DNA from: Enterococcus rivorum
GTDB lineage: Bacteria > Bacillota > Bacilli > Lactobacillales > Enterococcaceae
Direction: 5' to 3'
Assembly: GCF_001742285.1 (NCBI RefSeq)
Contig: NZ_MIEK01000006.1
Location: 1 to 64,000 of the forward strand
DNA: 64,000 nt
Positions 39,337 through 49,851 of the stretch are shown in pieces. The notes beneath the pieces were generated by a model. It worked only from the letters and a program-made list of their open reading frames with translations, had not been told where the DNA came from and made no database searches. The first letter of the stretch is position 1. Every line of letters begins with the position of its first letter. Position numbers and translations under genes: made by a program.

Positions 39337-40383
39337 ATGACATTAAAAGCTCAATTAGAATCTTTAAGAGATGAGACGTTTGAGAAAATTCAGAAAGTAG
39401 CTGATCTTAAGGAACTAAACCAAATCAGAGTAGAAATATTAGGTAAAAAAGGTCCAATTACAGAGGTTTTGCGAGGAATGAAAGAGCTACCCGCAGAAGA
39501 ACGTCCTGTAGTAGGGAGTTTTGCAAATGAAATTAGAGATTATTTAGCGCAAGCGGTTGAAAATCGTAAAGAAGTACTGGAACAGGCTGCTTTAGATGCT
39601 GCGTTAGAAAAGGAAACATTGGATGTAACCTTACCTGGAAAGCAGACCCCCCAAGGTTCTCGCCATATTTTATCGCAAGTAATGGAAGAAATCGAAGATA
39701 TTTTTGTGGGAATGGGTTACCAAATTGTTGAAGGTTATGAAGTGGAAGCAGATCACTATAACTTTGAACGAATGAATTTACCTAAAGACCATCCTGCTCG
39801 CGATATGCAAGATACTTTTTATATTTCTGATGAGATTCTTATTCGTACCCATACATCGCCAGTTCAAGCTCGGACAATGGAAAAGCATGATTTTTCAAAA
39901 GGTGCACTGAGAATGATTTCTCCAGGAAAAGTTTTCCGTCGTGATACAGATGATGCCACGCATAGTCACCAATTCCACCAAATTGAGGGCTTAGTTATTG
40001 ATAAAGAAATTACAATGGGTGATTTAAAAGGGACACTTGAAGTGGTAATGAAAAAAATGTTTGGTGAAGACCGTAACATCCGCTTGCGCCCTAGCTACTT
40101 CCCATTTACTGAACCTTCTGTTGAAGTAGACGTTAGCTGCTTTAAATGCGGTGGCTCCGGTTGTAATGTGTGTAAGCATACTGGTTGGATTGAAATTTTA
40201 GGCGCTGGAATGGTTCATCCTGATGTTCTGCAAATGTCTGGTATTGACCCAACTGAATATAGCGGTTTTGCCTTTGGCTTAGGACCAGATCGAGTGGCTA
40301 TGTTACGTTATGGTGTAAATGATATCAGAAGTTTCTATCAAAACGATTTACGCTTTTTAAATCAGTTTAAGGTAAAGGAGTAA
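39337..40383 (+). CDS. pheS: Phenylalanyl-tRNA synthetase alpha subunit
   Basis: 348 residues. The N-terminal coiled coil (1-85) binds tRNA. The class II catalytic core has [33 protein letters not shown] (motif 2) and [14 protein letters not shown] (motif 3), with a Cys-rich segment [17 protein letters not shown]. It forms an alpha2beta2 enzyme with PheT. AAAGGA lies upstream of the ATG. Its transcription should come from the T-box promoter 1.4 kb upstream, through the IS. Confidence 0.96.
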   Translation: MTLKAQLESLRDETFEKIQKVADLKELNQIRVEILGKKGPITEVLRGMKELPAEERPVVGSFANEIRDYLAQAVENRKEVLEQAALDAALEKETLDVTLPGKQTPQGSRHILSQVMEEIEDIFVGMGYQIVEGYEVEADHYNFERMNLPKDHPARDMQDTFYISDEILIRTHTSPVQARTMEKHDFSKGALRMISPGKVFRRDTDDATHSHQFHQIEGLVIDKEITMGDLKGTLEVVMKKMFGEDRNIRLRPSYFPFTEPSVEVDVSCFKCGGSGCNVCKHTGWIEILGAGMVHPDVLQMSGIDPTEYSGFAFGLGPDRVAMLRYGVNDIRSFYQNDLRFLNQFKVKE

Positions 40384-40389
40384 AAAAAC

Positions 40390-42813
40390 ATGTTAGTTTC
40401 TTATAAATGGCTTAGTGAGTACTTGGATTTATCGAAAATTTCAGCAAAAGAATTGTCCGATCAAATGTCTTTAACTGGCATCGAAGTAGAAGGTGTTGAA
40501 GTACCACAAGAAGGGTTAAAAAAGATTGTTGTTGGGGAAGTAAAAGAGTGTATTCCTCACCCGGACTCAGATCACTTATCAATTTGCCAAGTAGATATTG
40601 GTGAAGAGGGATTATCACAGATTGTTTGTGGCGCTCCTAATGTCAAAGCAGGTATCAAAGTAATCGTTGCTTTACCTGGATCAAGAATTACTGGCAATCA
40701 AAAAATCAAAAAAGGGAAAATGAGAGGCGAAGTTTCTAATGGAATGATTTGTTCTTTACAAGAACTTGGTTATTCTGATAATGTCATTCCTAAAGCTTAT
40801 TCTGACGGTATTTATTACATGCCTGAAGAAGCAGTTAACGGAAGTGATGTTTTTCCTTATTTAGATATGGATGATTCTATTATTGAATTGTCGATTACAC
40901 CTAACCGAGCAGATGCCCTAAGCATGAGAGGGGTTGCTTACGAGGTTGGTGCTATCTATCGTCAAACACCTTCGTTTAATGACGAAGTTTTAGAAGAAGA
41001 TACAACTGAAAATGCAGCGGATTATTTAGAGGTAGAAGTGGCTGATTCTAAAGATGCACCGGCCTATCAAGTGCGCATCATCAAAGACGTTAAAATTGCC
41101 GAAAGTCCTGTCTGGCTTCAAAATCGATTGATGAATGAAGGGATTCGCCCAATCAATAATGTGGTGGATGTGACAAATTATATTTTACTATTGTTTGGTC
41201 AACCTTTGCATGCCTTTGATTATGCAAAACTAGCTAGTAAAAAAATTCTTGTCCGTCGTGGAAAAGTGGACGAAGAGTTAATTACGTTAGATGGAGAAAT
41301 GAGAAAAGTTTCAGAAGAAAATATCGTTATTACAAATGGTGAAATTCCGGTAGCACTTGCTGGTGTAATGGGTGGTGCTAACTCTGAAATAACTGAAGGA
41401 ACAACAACAGTTGCTTTAGAAGCGGCTTTGTTTAATCCTTTATCTATTCGTCGTACGTCAAAGCAGTTTAATTTACGTAGTGAATCTTCTAGTCGGTTTG
41501 AAAAAGGAATTAATCAAGTGACATTTGGAGAGGCTTGTGATGTTGCGGCAGCAATGATTGCTAGATTAGCTGGTGGAACAGTTGTTGCAGGAAAAAGCAT
41601 TGGCTCGGAAATAACACCACAAGAAGTTTCCGTAAGCATTACCTTAAAACGAATTAATCAATACTTAGGTACTTCTTTAACCAGTAAAGTGGTTGATGAA
41701 ATATTTGCGGCATTAGGTTTTGATTTTAAAATGGAAAAAGAAACTTACGTTGTTTCTGTTCCTCCTAGAAGATGGGATATTAAGATTGAAGCGGATTTAA
41801 TCGAAGAAGTGGCTCGTATTTTTGGTTATGACAATCTTCCTTCTACTTTGCCAAAAGGAGAAACAGTGGCAGGGAGTTTAACAACGGGACAAAAAAATGT
41901 TCGTGAAATTAAAGCATTGCTAGAAGGTTGCGGTCTTAGTGAAGCTATCAGTTATGCACTGACAACAGAAGCAAAAGCAGCTCAATTTAGAATGAGAGAA
42001 AGCAACTTGACTCGTTTACAATGGCCTATGAGTGAAGAACGTTCAGTCTTAAGAATGAATCTGATTTCAGGTTTACTAGATGATACTGCTTATAATGTTG
42101 CACGTAAAAATTCAAATGTTGCTTTATACGAAATTGGTCGAGTGTTTTATCAAGAGAATGATTCTTTAAAACATTTACCTTATGAGGAACAACATCTAGG
42201 AATTGCTCTCTCTGGAAATAGTCAAGTCAAAGATTGGCAAACAAAGGAGACAGCATTTGATTTCTTTTCTCTAAAAGGGATGATTGAAGAAATTTTTGAA
42301 GCATTAGGTGTTTCTGATAAAATAACCTACGAAGCAACTACTGAAATGAAAGAAATGCACCCTGGTAGAACGGCTTTAGTAAAATTAAACGATCAGGTCA
42401 TTGGTTTTATTGGACAAGTACATCCAACGATAGCAAAAGCTTATGAGATTTCTGAGACGTATGTTGCGGAATTGAACCTTCATGGAATGGTTGAAGAACA
42501 AAATGATGCACTTGTTTATGAAAATGTTTCTAAATTCCCAGCGATTTCACGTGATATCGCATTACTGGTTAACGAAACGGTGACAAACCAAGAGTTAACA
42601 GAAACAATTTGGAGCAATGCTGGAAAATTCTTAAAAGAAGTACATCTTTTTGATGTTTACCAAGGAGACAACATTGAACCAGGCAAAAAATCGATGGCAT
42701 ACAGTCTGACCTTTGTTAATGGAGAGGCAACGTTGGTAGATGAAGAAATAACTAAGTCAATGACAAAAGTTGAAAAAGCATTGACTGAAAAATACAACGT
42801 GGTTATCCGCTAA
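40390..42813 (+). CDS. pheT: Phenylalanyl-tRNA synthetase beta subunit
   Basis: 807 residues, full length. Domains in order are an OB-fold tRNA-binding domain (about 40-150), the B3/B4 editing domain (about 205-390, with [13 protein letters not shown]), the B5 domain (about 400-475), a catalytic-like core, and the C-terminal FDX-ACB anticodon-binding domain (about 712-806, with [10 protein letters not shown]). It follows pheS after 6 bp with AAGGAG upstream. A strong terminator follows. Confidence 0.97.
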   Translation: MLVSYKWLSEYLDLSKISAKELSDQMSLTGIEVEGVEVPQEGLKKIVVGEVKECIPHPDSDHLSICQVDIGEEGLSQIVCGAPNVKAGIKVIVALPGSRITGNQKIKKGKMRGEVSNGMICSLQELGYSDNVIPKAYSDGIYYMPEEAVNGSDVFPYLDMDDSIIELSITPNRADALSMRGVAYEVGAIYRQTPSFNDEVLEEDTTENAADYLEVEVADSKDAPAYQVRIIKDVKIAESPVWLQNRLMNEGIRPINNVVDVTNYILLLFGQPLHAFDYAKLASKKILVRRGKVDEELITLDGEMRKVSEENIVITNGEIPVALAGVMGGANSEITEGTTTVALEAALFNPLSIRRTSKQFNLRSESSSRFEKGINQVTFGEACDVAAAMIARLAGGTVVAGKSIGSEITPQEVSVSITLKRINQYLGTSLTSKVVDEIFAALGFDFKMEKETYVVSVPPRRWDIKIEADLIEEVARIFGYDNLPSTLPKGETVAGSLTTGQKNVREIKALLEGCGLSEAISYALTTEAKAAQFRMRESNLTRLQWPMSEERSVLRMNLISGLLDDTAYNVARKNSNVALYEIGRVFYQENDSLKHLPYEEQHLGIALSGNSQVKDWQTKETAFDFFSLKGMIEEIFEALGVSDKITYEATTEMKEMHPGRTALVKLNDQVIGFIGQVHPTIAKAYEISETYVAELNLHGMVEEQNDALVYENVSKFPAISRDIALLVNETVTNQELTETIWSNAGKFLKEVHLFDVYQGDNIEPGKKSMAYSLTFVNGEATLVDEEITKSMTKVEKALTEKYNVVIR

Positions 42814-42816
42814 AAG

Positions 42817-42858
42817 ACTTAAAAAGTCATTTCACTAATGTGAAATGACTTTTTAAGT
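42817..42858. terminator. Bidirectional terminator between pheT and the amino acid transporter
   Basis: A perfect 19-bp inverted repeat (42817-42835 and 42840-42858, 4-nt loop) lies between the convergent pheT and permease genes. Its right end reaches the stop codon of the permease. Confidence 0.92.
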
Positions 42859-43523
42859 TAATACCCTTTTGCCCAACTTTTAGACAACCATCTTGAAAAT
42901 TGGGAGATGCAGAAATTAATGGTGAAATACATTAAAGCAACCAATCCATAAATGGTAAATACTTGTCCTGTTTGCGCGTATTTGCCCATTAAAATGTATG
43001 ATTTACCAAATAATTCTTGTAATGCGATAACGGAATATAGGAAGCTAGTATCTTTTATTACCGTCACGAATTGCGAAACAATGGCAGGTAAAACATTGCG
43101 AATTGCTTGTGGCAACACCACGTACCAGATGATTTGAAAATTACTGAATCCTTGTGAACGAGCGGCTTCTTTTTGTCCTTTGTCGACACCGTTTAGTCCG
43201 CCACGAATAATTTCAGCTAAAGCCGCAGTTGTAAAAACGGTAAAGCTGACAATCCCAGCAGGGGTAGATTTCATTTGGAAAATCAGAAAAATAACGTAAA
43301 TCCAAAGTAAGTTAGGGATGTTTCGGACAATTTCAATATAAGTACCAGCAATGAATCGTAATGGGCCGTGTTTTTGATTTCTAATGACAGCCAGTATGGT
43401 TCCGAAGATTGTACTTAAAAGAATTGCAACAAAAGAAATATATAGTGTAAGCTTCAGTCCGTCAAAAAGAAATCGCAGATTATTAGCGGTCAGAAGTTGA
43501 CTCATTTGTTCTGAAAATGACAT
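42858..43523 (-). CDS. Amino acid ABC transporter permease (GlnP-like)
   Basis: 221 residues with about five membrane helices and the permease loop GVDKGQKEAARSQGFSNFQIIWYVVLPQA, the HisM/GlnP-type EAA motif. It is the last of four minus-strand genes in the order ATPase, binding protein, permease, permease, which is the order of B. subtilis glnQHMP. It imports a polar amino acid such as glutamine, glutamate or aspartate; the exact substrate is unknown. AGGAGG is 11 nt from the ATG. Confidence 0.88.
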   Translation of the reverse strand: MSFSEQMSQLLTANNLRFLFDGLKLTLYISFVAILLSTIFGTILAVIRNQKHGPLRFIAGTYIEIVRNIPNLLWIYVIFLIFQMKSTPAGIVSFTVFTTAALAEIIRGGLNGVDKGQKEAARSQGFSNFQIIWYVVLPQAIRNVLPAIVSQFVTVIKDTSFLYSVIALQELFGKSYILMGKYAQTGQVFTIYGLVALMYFTINFCISQFSRWLSKSWAKGY

Positions 43524-43538
43524 ATGTGCGAAATCCTC

Positions 43539-44252
43539 CTATCGTGTATAAGCTTTCTTATTGTTTTCTTCTAACTTTCTAGCTAATTTTGCTAGAGGGA
43601 AGCACAGAATAAAATATAATAGACCTGCAACCGTGAATGCGGGAATATAGTTCAAGTTAGCTGAAGACCAACTATTGGCGATAAACATGACATCCACGCC
43701 AGAAATAATTGCCACGGTAGACGTATTTTTAATCAAATTTACCACTTGGTTTGTAAGCGGTGGTAACATAATTCTCCATGCCTGTGGGAGGATCACAAAT
43801 CTCATGGTATCTGCGTAGGAAAAGCCTTGTGAAAAGGCGGCTTCGAATTGACCTTTTGGCACAGAACCGATTCCTGATCGAACCACTTCAGAGATGTAAG
43901 CTCCGTGGTAAAGACCTACACAGAGAATAGCAATCGTAGTCGTAGAGAAAGTTAACATCGGGCTGATTAAAGGAAATCCATAGTATACCACGATAAACTG
44001 AATTAATAAGGGGGTATTCTGAAAAAATTCTACATAGATTCGGCTAATTCCATTAAAAAGTTTATTCTGTGTAGCTGAGAGACTACCAAAAAAGATTCCT
44101 AAACACATAGCTAAAGCAAGAGCGCCGATAGATAATAAGATGGTGTAGAGAAAGGCTTTTCCGAAAAGTTGCCAATCACTAAATAAAGCTTGCCATCTAT
44201 ACAAAGCAAATGGTCCTTCTTCAAGCCATGAGGTATTTGCTAAAAAAAGCAT
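43539..44252 (-). CDS. Amino acid ABC transporter permease (GlnM-like)
   Basis: 237 residues, HisM-type permease with the EAA loop GSVPKGQFEAAFSQGFSYADTMRFVILPQAWR. About five membrane segments are visible (near 30-55, 80-110, 115-135, 185-205 and 210-230). AGGAGG precedes the ATG. It forms a heterodimeric channel with the neighbouring permease, 15 bp downstream. Confidence 0.88.
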   Translation of the reverse strand: MLFLANTSWLEEGPFALYRWQALFSDWQLFGKAFLYTILLSIGALALAMCLGIFFGSLSATQNKLFNGISRIYVEFFQNTPLLIQFIVVYYGFPLISPMLTFSTTTIAILCVGLYHGAYISEVVRSGIGSVPKGQFEAAFSQGFSYADTMRFVILPQAWRIMLPPLTNQVVNLIKNTSTVAIISGVDVMFIANSWSSANLNYIPAFTVAGLLYFILCFPLAKLARKLEENNKKAYTR

Positions 44253-44285
44253 ATAATTTCCTCCTAAATCGTGACAAAAGGATGA

Positions 44286-45104
44286 TTAATCCAAGTGCCA
44301 TTTTTTATAAATTTCATCTAAAGTACCATCTTTTTTCCATTTATTAATGAGTTCATCTAACTTTTCATTGAGTTTTTCATTGGATTTTTTAGTAGCGATT
44401 CCATATTCTTGAGGTGAAAAACCATCTTTCAAGATTTCAGTTTTATCATCTACATAACCAGTTAAAATAGATTTATCAACAGAAAAAGCATCAATCCGTT
44501 TTGATGTTAAAGCAGTTTTTAGTTCAGGATACGAGCCTAATTCTTGATAGTTGAAAGAGATACCTAAATCTTTTGCTTGTTTTTCTAAAGCATCCTTTGT
44601 TGTAGCAGATTGAACAACACCAATTGTTTTCCCATCTAAACTCTTAATATTGGTAAATTTATCTGCTGTTCGAACTAAGAAGCCGATTTCGTCAGTATAG
44701 TAGGGAGTAGTAAAATTATAGGTTTTTTTTCGTTCGTCATTGATTGTAAACGTAGCAATGACCATGTCTAATTCTCCATTATCTAGTAAAGGTCCACGAG
44801 TTTTTGCTGTTACTCCGACAAACTCAACATTATCCTCACTTCCAGTTAGCTCTTTTGCAATTAGACGTGCTAGGTCGGGTTCCATCCCCTCGTTCTTATT
44901 GGTATCAGGATTCATGTAGCCGAAATTAGGAACATCTTCTTTGACCCCAACTTTTATGACACCAGCATCTTTAATTTTTTGGATAGGATCAGCTGATTTG
45001 CCTGAGTCTGATGAACTAGCATCTTTTCCACTGCCACATCCAACGATTAAACCTAATAACAAAACAAGAGACAGTCCACCTAATACTTTTTTTACGTTTT
45101 TCAT
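44286..45104 (-). CDS. Amino acid-binding lipoprotein of the ABC transporter (GlnH-like)
   Basis: 272 residues. A lipoprotein signal ends in LIVGC with Cys23 as the lipidated residue, then a Ser-rich linker and a type 2 periplasmic-binding fold (SBP_bac_3): VGVKEDVPNFGYMNPDTNKNEGMEPDLARLIAKEL, then MVIATFTINDERKKTYNFTTPYY. This is the extracellular receptor for the transporter. The arginine-contacting motif region ATFTIN-x-ERK is typical of glutamine/glutamate/aspartate receptors, but specificity is not resolved. Confidence 0.9.
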   Translation of the reverse strand: MKNVKKVLGGLSLVLLLGLIVGCGSGKDASSSDSGKSADPIQKIKDAGVIKVGVKEDVPNFGYMNPDTNKNEGMEPDLARLIAKELTGSEDNVEFVGVTAKTRGPLLDNGELDMVIATFTINDERKKTYNFTTPYYTDEIGFLVRTADKFTNIKSLDGKTIGVVQSATTKDALEKQAKDLGISFNYQELGSYPELKTALTSKRIDAFSVDKSILTGYVDDKTEILKDGFSPQEYGIATKKSNEKLNEKLDELINKWKKDGTLDEIYKKWHLD

Positions 45105-45195
45105 TTGTTGTTCCTCCTCATATTTAATTATCTAAAAATAGCTTTCACTAGGGCTTCTGGAAATGTGGGATTTTACCACGATATCCAGATTCATC

Positions 45196-45924
45196 CTAAT
45201 TATGAATGATTTTACTTAGAAATCCTTTTGCTCGTTCATTTTGGGTGTTAGTAAAGAAGTGTTCTGGTGTTCCTGTTTCAATAATTTGACCTTGATCCAT
45301 AAAAATAACTTTGTCAGCAACTTGCCTTGCAAAGCCCATCTCATGAGTAACACAAATCATCGTAATGTTTTGCTTTGAAAGATCAACCATAACATCCAAA
45401 ACTTCTTGAATCATTTCGGGATCAAGAGCAGAGGTTGGTTCGTCGAACAGAATAATTTCTGGATGCATGTTTAAAGCTCTAGCGATAGCAACCCGCTGTT
45501 GTTGTCCTCCAGAAAGTTGCGCGGGAAAAGCATTGGCTTTGTCAGCTAAGCCAACTCTTTCAAGGTATTCCATGCCAGTTTTAGTCGCTTCAGCTTTACT
45601 CACGCCTTTTACTTTAATGGGAGCGAGTGTCAAATTATCAATAATTGATTTATGAGCATAGAGATTAAAGCTTTGGAAAACCATTGCTACTTTTTGTCTT
45701 ACTTTCTGGACAGGCGCTTTAGGCTCCGTGATATCGATTCCGTCAACGAGGATATGGCCGTCTGTGACTTTTTCTAATCTATTGATACAGCGGATCAGTG
45801 TGCTTTTTCCGGAACCAGAAGGGCCAATAATGACAATTTTTTCTCCTTGTTTCACATTTAAAGAAATATTTTTTAGTACATGATTATCTCCGAAGTACTT
45901 ATTCACATGCTCTAATGAAATCAT
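45196..45924 (-). CDS. Amino acid ABC transporter ATP-binding protein (GlnQ-like)
   Basis: 242 residues from the ATG at 45924, preceded by AGGAGG; an upstream in-frame start lacks a site. It has Walker A GPSGSGKST, Q-loop VFQSFNLYAHK, signature LSGGQQQR, Walker B IILFDEPTSALDPE and switch His in THEMGF. This is the energising subunit of a polar amino acid importer. It is first in the four-gene cluster and divergent from murI. Confidence 0.94.
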   Translation of the reverse strand: MISLEHVNKYFGDNHVLKNISLNVKQGEKIVIIGPSGSGKSTLIRCINRLEKVTDGHILVDGIDITEPKAPVQKVRQKVAMVFQSFNLYAHKSIIDNLTLAPIKVKGVSKAEATKTGMEYLERVGLADKANAFPAQLSGGQQQRVAIARALNMHPEIILFDEPTSALDPEMIQEVLDVMVDLSKQNITMICVTHEMGFARQVADKVIFMDQGQIIETGTPEHFFTNTQNERAKGFLSKIIHN

Positions 45925-46037
45925 AAATATCCTCCTGTAGTCTAATGTTGTGTTTTGTAACATGTTTTTTAGTTTTTTTAATGAAAAATAGAATAGTAAA
46001 AAAATAGAACAAACAATTTTATTTTAGTCAGTCGTCT

Positions 46038-46158
46038 ATTTATTCATAATTAGAAAATGATTAGTTGCAATTGTGTATATCTAGTAAAACAATTTTAAGA
46101 TGAGTTGTTTTCAAAATGGGAATAAATTTTCTTGTTCAAAGCGTAATTTATTCATAAT
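46038..46158. promoter_or_regulatory. Divergent control region with a 13-bp direct repeat
   Basis: The 400-bp gap between glnQ and murI is extremely AT-rich and has no gene. ATTTATTCATAAT occurs at 46038-46050 and again at 46146-46158. TATTCAT resembles a half ARG box, so binding by an ArgR-type or other amino acid regulator is possible. Confidence 0.35.
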
Positions 46159-46372
46159 CTAATCGAAAAACTATTTTTCTATTTGTATCTTAATGTTAGA
46201 AATTATAACATATGAAAAAAAGGATTACCAGTTTTTTTTATAGTGAACCAATTTTTTAGTGATTTTCAAAGAAATTACTACTATATGAAAGAAAGAGAGA
46301 ATTAAACTTGAAAAAAGTAGCTAAAAAGTGGAGAATAGACTTATTGAAAAAAACGGAAAAGGTTTGATTAAT

Positions 46373-47194
46373 TTGAGTAATTATGAAGCAATTGGTTTTA
46401 TAGATTCAGGTGTTGGTGGATTGACGGTCATTAAAGAGGCATTGAAACAATTACCAAATGAACGTTTAATCTATTTAGGGGATACTGCTAGGTGTCCTTA
46501 TGGTCCTAGGCCAGTAGAACAAATTGTTCAATTTACTTGGGAAATGACGAATTTTCTTCTAGAAAAAAAAATTAAAATGTTAGTTATAGCCTGTAATACT
46601 GCAACAGCTGTAGCTTTAGAAGAAATCAAAGCAAAATTAGATATACCTGTAGTGGGTGTGATATTACCAGGGACTCGGGCAGCTCTTAAAGCAACAAATA
46701 ATAATCGGGTGGGTGTTATCGGCACAGTAGGAACAATTAAAAGTAGTGCTTATGAACGAGCATTAAAAGATAAAGTACCGGTTGTAAATGTATCAAGTCT
46801 AGCTTGTCCAAAATTTGTACCGATTGTAGAAAGTAACGAAACAAATTCATCTGTAGCAAAAAAAGTAGTTGCAGAAACACTCCAGCCGCTTAGATTAAAA
46901 CATATTGATACTCTGATTTTAGGCTGTACTCATTATCCGTTACTACGCTCAGTTATTCAAAATGTCATGGGAAATACGGTAAAATTGATTGATTCGGGAG
47001 CTGAAACGGTAAGTGAAGTCAGTATGTTGTTGGATTATTTTAATATTGCTAATTCACCAGCCTTTAAAAATGAGCCCAATCAATTTTATACAACAGGCTC
47101 TTCAAAAATGTTTAAAGAAATTGCCGATGAATGGTTAGAAATAAAATCACTAGAAGTTCAGCATATTGAATTAGGGGAGAAAAAGAATGATTAG
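46373..47194 (+). CDS. murI: Glutamate racemase
   Basis: 273 residues from TTG 46373 ([12 protein letters not shown] follows); the longer frame from 46328 adds 15 residues not expected in the family. It makes D-glutamate for peptidoglycan. The two catalytic cysteines are in [11 protein letters not shown] and LGCTHYPLL, with the Asp in [12 protein letters not shown]. The ribosome binding site is GGAAAAGG, 10 nt upstream. It overlaps the next gene by 8 bp. The order murI - rdgB - phosphodiesterase parallels racE-ysnA-ysnB of B. subtilis. Confidence 0.95.
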   Translation: MSNYEAIGFIDSGVGGLTVIKEALKQLPNERLIYLGDTARCPYGPRPVEQIVQFTWEMTNFLLEKKIKMLVIACNTATAVALEEIKAKLDIPVVGVILPGTRAALKATNNNRVGVIGTVGTIKSSAYERALKDKVPVVNVSSLACPKFVPIVESNETNSSVAKKVVAETLQPLRLKHIDTLILGCTHYPLLRSVIQNVMGNTVKLIDSGAETVSEVSMLLDYFNIANSPAFKNEPNQFYTTGSSKMFKEIADEWLEIKSLEVQHIELGEKKND

Positions 47195-48545
47195 ACACGA
47201 CGGTAGATCAGGAAAAGAATTAAGAAAAATTACGATTGAAACAAATGTTTTCAAGCATCCAGAAGGATCAGTAGTTATGTCTTTTGGCGATACGAAAGTG
47301 ATTTGTTCAGCTACAGTAGAAGAAAAAGTTCCCCATTTTTTAAGAGGCGAAGGAACTGGCTGGGTCACAGCAGAATACAGTATGTTGCCTAGAGCAACGA
47401 ATACGAGAAATATTCGTGAAAGTGCAAAAGGAAAATTAACAGGACGTACAATGGAAATTCAACGTCTGATTGGTCGTTCTCTTAGAGCAGTGATAGATTT
47501 AGAAAAACTTGGTGAACGTAGTATTATAGTCGATTGCGATGTGATTCAGGCCGATGGAGGGACTAGAACGGCTAGTATTACAGGAGCTTTTGTTGCGGTA
47601 AAATTAGCTGTAGCAAAATTGTTACAAAAAGGAATTCTTTTAGAAGACCCAATAAAAGAACATTTAGCGGCCGTAAGCGCTGGAATTTTGCCTGATGGAA
47701 ACTGTGTTTTAGATTTAGATTATACAGAAGATTCTGCGGCAGCGGTAGATATGAATGTCGTAATGACAGAATCTGGTAATTTTGTTGAAATTCAAGGAAC
47801 AGGAGAAGAGTCAACTTTTTCTGGGGAAGAACTGAATGCGTTGCTTTTTTATGGAAAAACAGGAATTGAACATCTGATTGCCTACCAAAAAGAGGCCTTA
47901 TTACCAACCATTGAACTGGAAAACAGTTCTCAAGCAATAGATGAAAAAAAAGTAATCGTTATAGCGACTCGCAATCAAGGGAAAGCCAAAGAATTTGCAG
48001 CAATTTTTAATGAAAAAGGATACCAAGTAAAAACTTTATTAGATTATCCTGATTTACCAGAAGTAGAAGAAACTGGGAAGACCTTTGAAGAAAATGCTCG
48101 TTTAAAAGCGGAGACTATTTCTGCTATTTTGAAGCAACCTGTTTTGGCAGATGATTCAGGTTTGATTGTTGATGCTCTAAATGGTATGCCAGGAATTTAC
48201 TCCGCTCGTTTTGCAGGACAACCTAGCAATGATGCTTCAAATAATGCAAAATTGTTGCATGAATTGACAGGAATTCCACAAGAAAAGAGAACAGCAAGAT
48301 TCCACTGTACTCTCGCATTTGCTGCACCTGATAAAGATAGTTTAGTTGTTGAAGACGAGTGGGAAGGTTTCGTTGGAACGATTCCAAGAGGAGAGAATGG
48401 GTTTGGCTACGATCCATTATTTATTGTTTCAGAGGAAGGAAAAACCGCTGCGGAGTTATCGGATGAGACGAAAAATAAACTAAGTCACAGAGGAAAAGCG
48501 GTTGCTAAATTGAAGCAAGAGTGGGAAGAATGGCTAAAAAAATAG
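47187..48545 (+). CDS. RNase PH - RdgB (XTP/dITP pyrophosphatase) fusion
   Basis: 452 residues joining two enzymes. Residues 1-240 are RNase PH, with [47 protein letters not shown] and the catalytic [19 protein letters not shown]; it trims tRNA 3' ends using phosphate. Residues 255-452 are a HAM1/RdgB domain, with [34 protein letters not shown] and LSHRGKA; it removes non-canonical purine triphosphates. A short linker ([11 protein letters not shown]) joins them. Both catalytic sets look complete. The fusion is continuous and in frame. Confidence 0.94.
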   Translation: MIRHDGRSGKELRKITIETNVFKHPEGSVVMSFGDTKVICSATVEEKVPHFLRGEGTGWVTAEYSMLPRATNTRNIRESAKGKLTGRTMEIQRLIGRSLRAVIDLEKLGERSIIVDCDVIQADGGTRTASITGAFVAVKLAVAKLLQKGILLEDPIKEHLAAVSAGILPDGNCVLDLDYTEDSAAAVDMNVVMTESGNFVEIQGTGEESTFSGEELNALLFYGKTGIEHLIAYQKEALLPTIELENSSQAIDEKKVIVIATRNQGKAKEFAAIFNEKGYQVKTLLDYPDLPEVEETGKTFEENARLKAETISAILKQPVLADDSGLIVDALNGMPGIYSARFAGQPSNDASNNAKLLHELTGIPQEKRTARFHCTLAFAAPDKDSLVVEDEWEGFVGTIPRGENGFGYDPLFIVSEEGKTAAELSDETKNKLSHRGKAVAKLKQEWEEWLKK

Positions 48546-48554
48546 GAGGTCAGT

Positions 48555-49067
48555 ATGAAATATTTGGTAGTAAGTGATAATCACGGCGATCGTGAAATAT
48601 TAGAAGACTTGGTAAATGAATACAAAGGCAAAGTTGACGCTATGTTTCATTGTGGGGATTCAGAATTAGATCCGACAGATGAGTTATGGAACGATTTGAT
48701 TGTGGTAAAAGGAAATTGTGATTATTATGGCGAATTTCCTGAATCAATTGTAAAAAGAATAGGAAATGATACTATTTTTATGACACATGGGCATTTAGTT
48801 AACGTAAGATCGGGTTTGACGACTATTGCTTCAAAAGCGGCTGAGGTTGATGCTACTATTGTTTTGTTCGGTCATACGCATGAAATTGGTTGTGAAATGC
48901 ACCAAAATACTCTTTTTTTGAACCCTGGAAGCATTCGCCAACCACGTGGACCTATTCAAATTAAATCTTATGCAATAATTGATAGTACTCCCGAATCTTA
49001 TGATGTTCAATATTTTGATAGAGGTCATCAACCAGTTAAAGAACTACATTTCTTATTCAAGAAATAG
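48555..49067 (+). CDS. YfcE/MJ0936-type metallophosphodiesterase (YsnB-like)
   Basis: 170 residues of the calcineurin-like phosphoesterase fold, with the metal ligands SDNHGD (8-13), FHCGDSE (31-37), GNCD (68-71), THGH and GHTH (about 115-118) and the NPGSIRQPRG signature. AGGAGG lies upstream, and the gene follows the RdgB fusion after 9 bp, so it is operonic with murI. The physiological substrate is unknown. Confidence 0.92.
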   Translation: MKYLVVSDNHGDREILEDLVNEYKGKVDAMFHCGDSELDPTDELWNDLIVVKGNCDYYGEFPESIVKRIGNDTIFMTHGHLVNVRSGLTTIASKAAEVDATIVLFGHTHEIGCEMHQNTLFLNPGSIRQPRGPIQIKSYAIIDSTPESYDVQYFDRGHQPVKELHFLFKK

Positions 49068-49140
49068 AAAAAAATAAAAAAAAAGATTCGTTGAAAAAAA
49101 TCAGTTTTTTGAACCTAGACTTAGCCGCATATAAAAACAA

Positions 49141-49280
49141 AGACCATTAGTGTTGTCTAAACAAGGTTAGACAATTCCGATTTTTTAACTAAAAAAGGGA
49201 AATTAGTTGGCACTACCAGCAGGTATTGTCAGTGAAAAAACGTAGTACTGCTCTGAGCCCAATGGTCTGGTCTCAGAGCT
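49141..49280. other. Structured, gene-free segment with nested inverted repeats
   Basis: The 49068-49929 gap (860 bp) has no credible gene. Within it, AGACCATT (49141-49148) pairs with AATGGTCT (49261-49268). TGTCTAA (49154-49160) pairs with TTAGACA (49167-49173). GCTCTGAG (49250-49257) pairs with CTCAGAGC (49272-49279). The outermost and last pairings compete. It may be a repeat element or a small RNA. Confidence 0.4.
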
Positions 49281-49352
49281 TTCAAGCTTCAAACTTAGGC
49301 TAAATAAATAGCAAGTCCAAGTCTTTCACATTGTCTTCTGGTTATGATTACT

Positions 49353-49403
49353 GGCACTAACTACTGGTAGTTCCCCTTGTTTGAGAACGGATTAAACTAG
49401 AGG
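49353..49403. repeat. Dispersed intergenic repeat, copy 1
   Basis: GGCACTAACTACTGGTAG (49353-49370) and the 24-bp block 49380-49403 (core AACGGATTAAACTAGAGG) recur with few mismatches at 58628-58645 and 58675-58698, in the same order. Confidence 0.6.
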
Positions 49404-49806
49404 AAGAAACGTTGTTTTGTCTCCTTAATAGGGTCAATACACCTGTTCTTTCATAGTATTATGAATATTAAAGAAGAACATACTTAGTTATCTGATAATA
49501 AGATAAATTTTTTAGGAATTGACATGTTATCTTTTTGAAATAAATAAAATTCAGTTATAATTAAATAAAGACATATGATTTTTCCTTAGGAAATATTCGC
49601 TGCGGCATGGTTCTCATGGGAAATTTTATATGTTTTTTTATTTTTCCAATAGATTAAACGATAGAGGTAAAAAGAAATACTACCTCTTAAGTTAGAAGTT
49701 CTTTAATGATGAAAATAATTATTTATAAAAAAATGGTGTATATTTTCAAAAAAAGAGAATAAGTATGAAACATTTTGCTCTCATTAGCAACTGTTATTTT
49801 TTTGCT

Positions 49807-49851
49807 TTGAAACAATATACATTATTTTTGCATAATGTGAAATACTCCATT
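49807..49851 (+). promoter_or_regulatory. Putative arc promoter and ArcR half-site
   Basis: TTGAAA (49807-49812) and CATAAT (49831-49836), spaced 18 bp, form a possible promoter. CATTAT-N6-ATAATG is an inverted repeat over the -10. TGTGAAATACTCCATT (49836-49851) carries one good TGTGA half of a Crp/ArcR-type site. A further promoter candidate (TATAAT at 49556) lies 370 bp before arcA. Confidence 0.4.
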
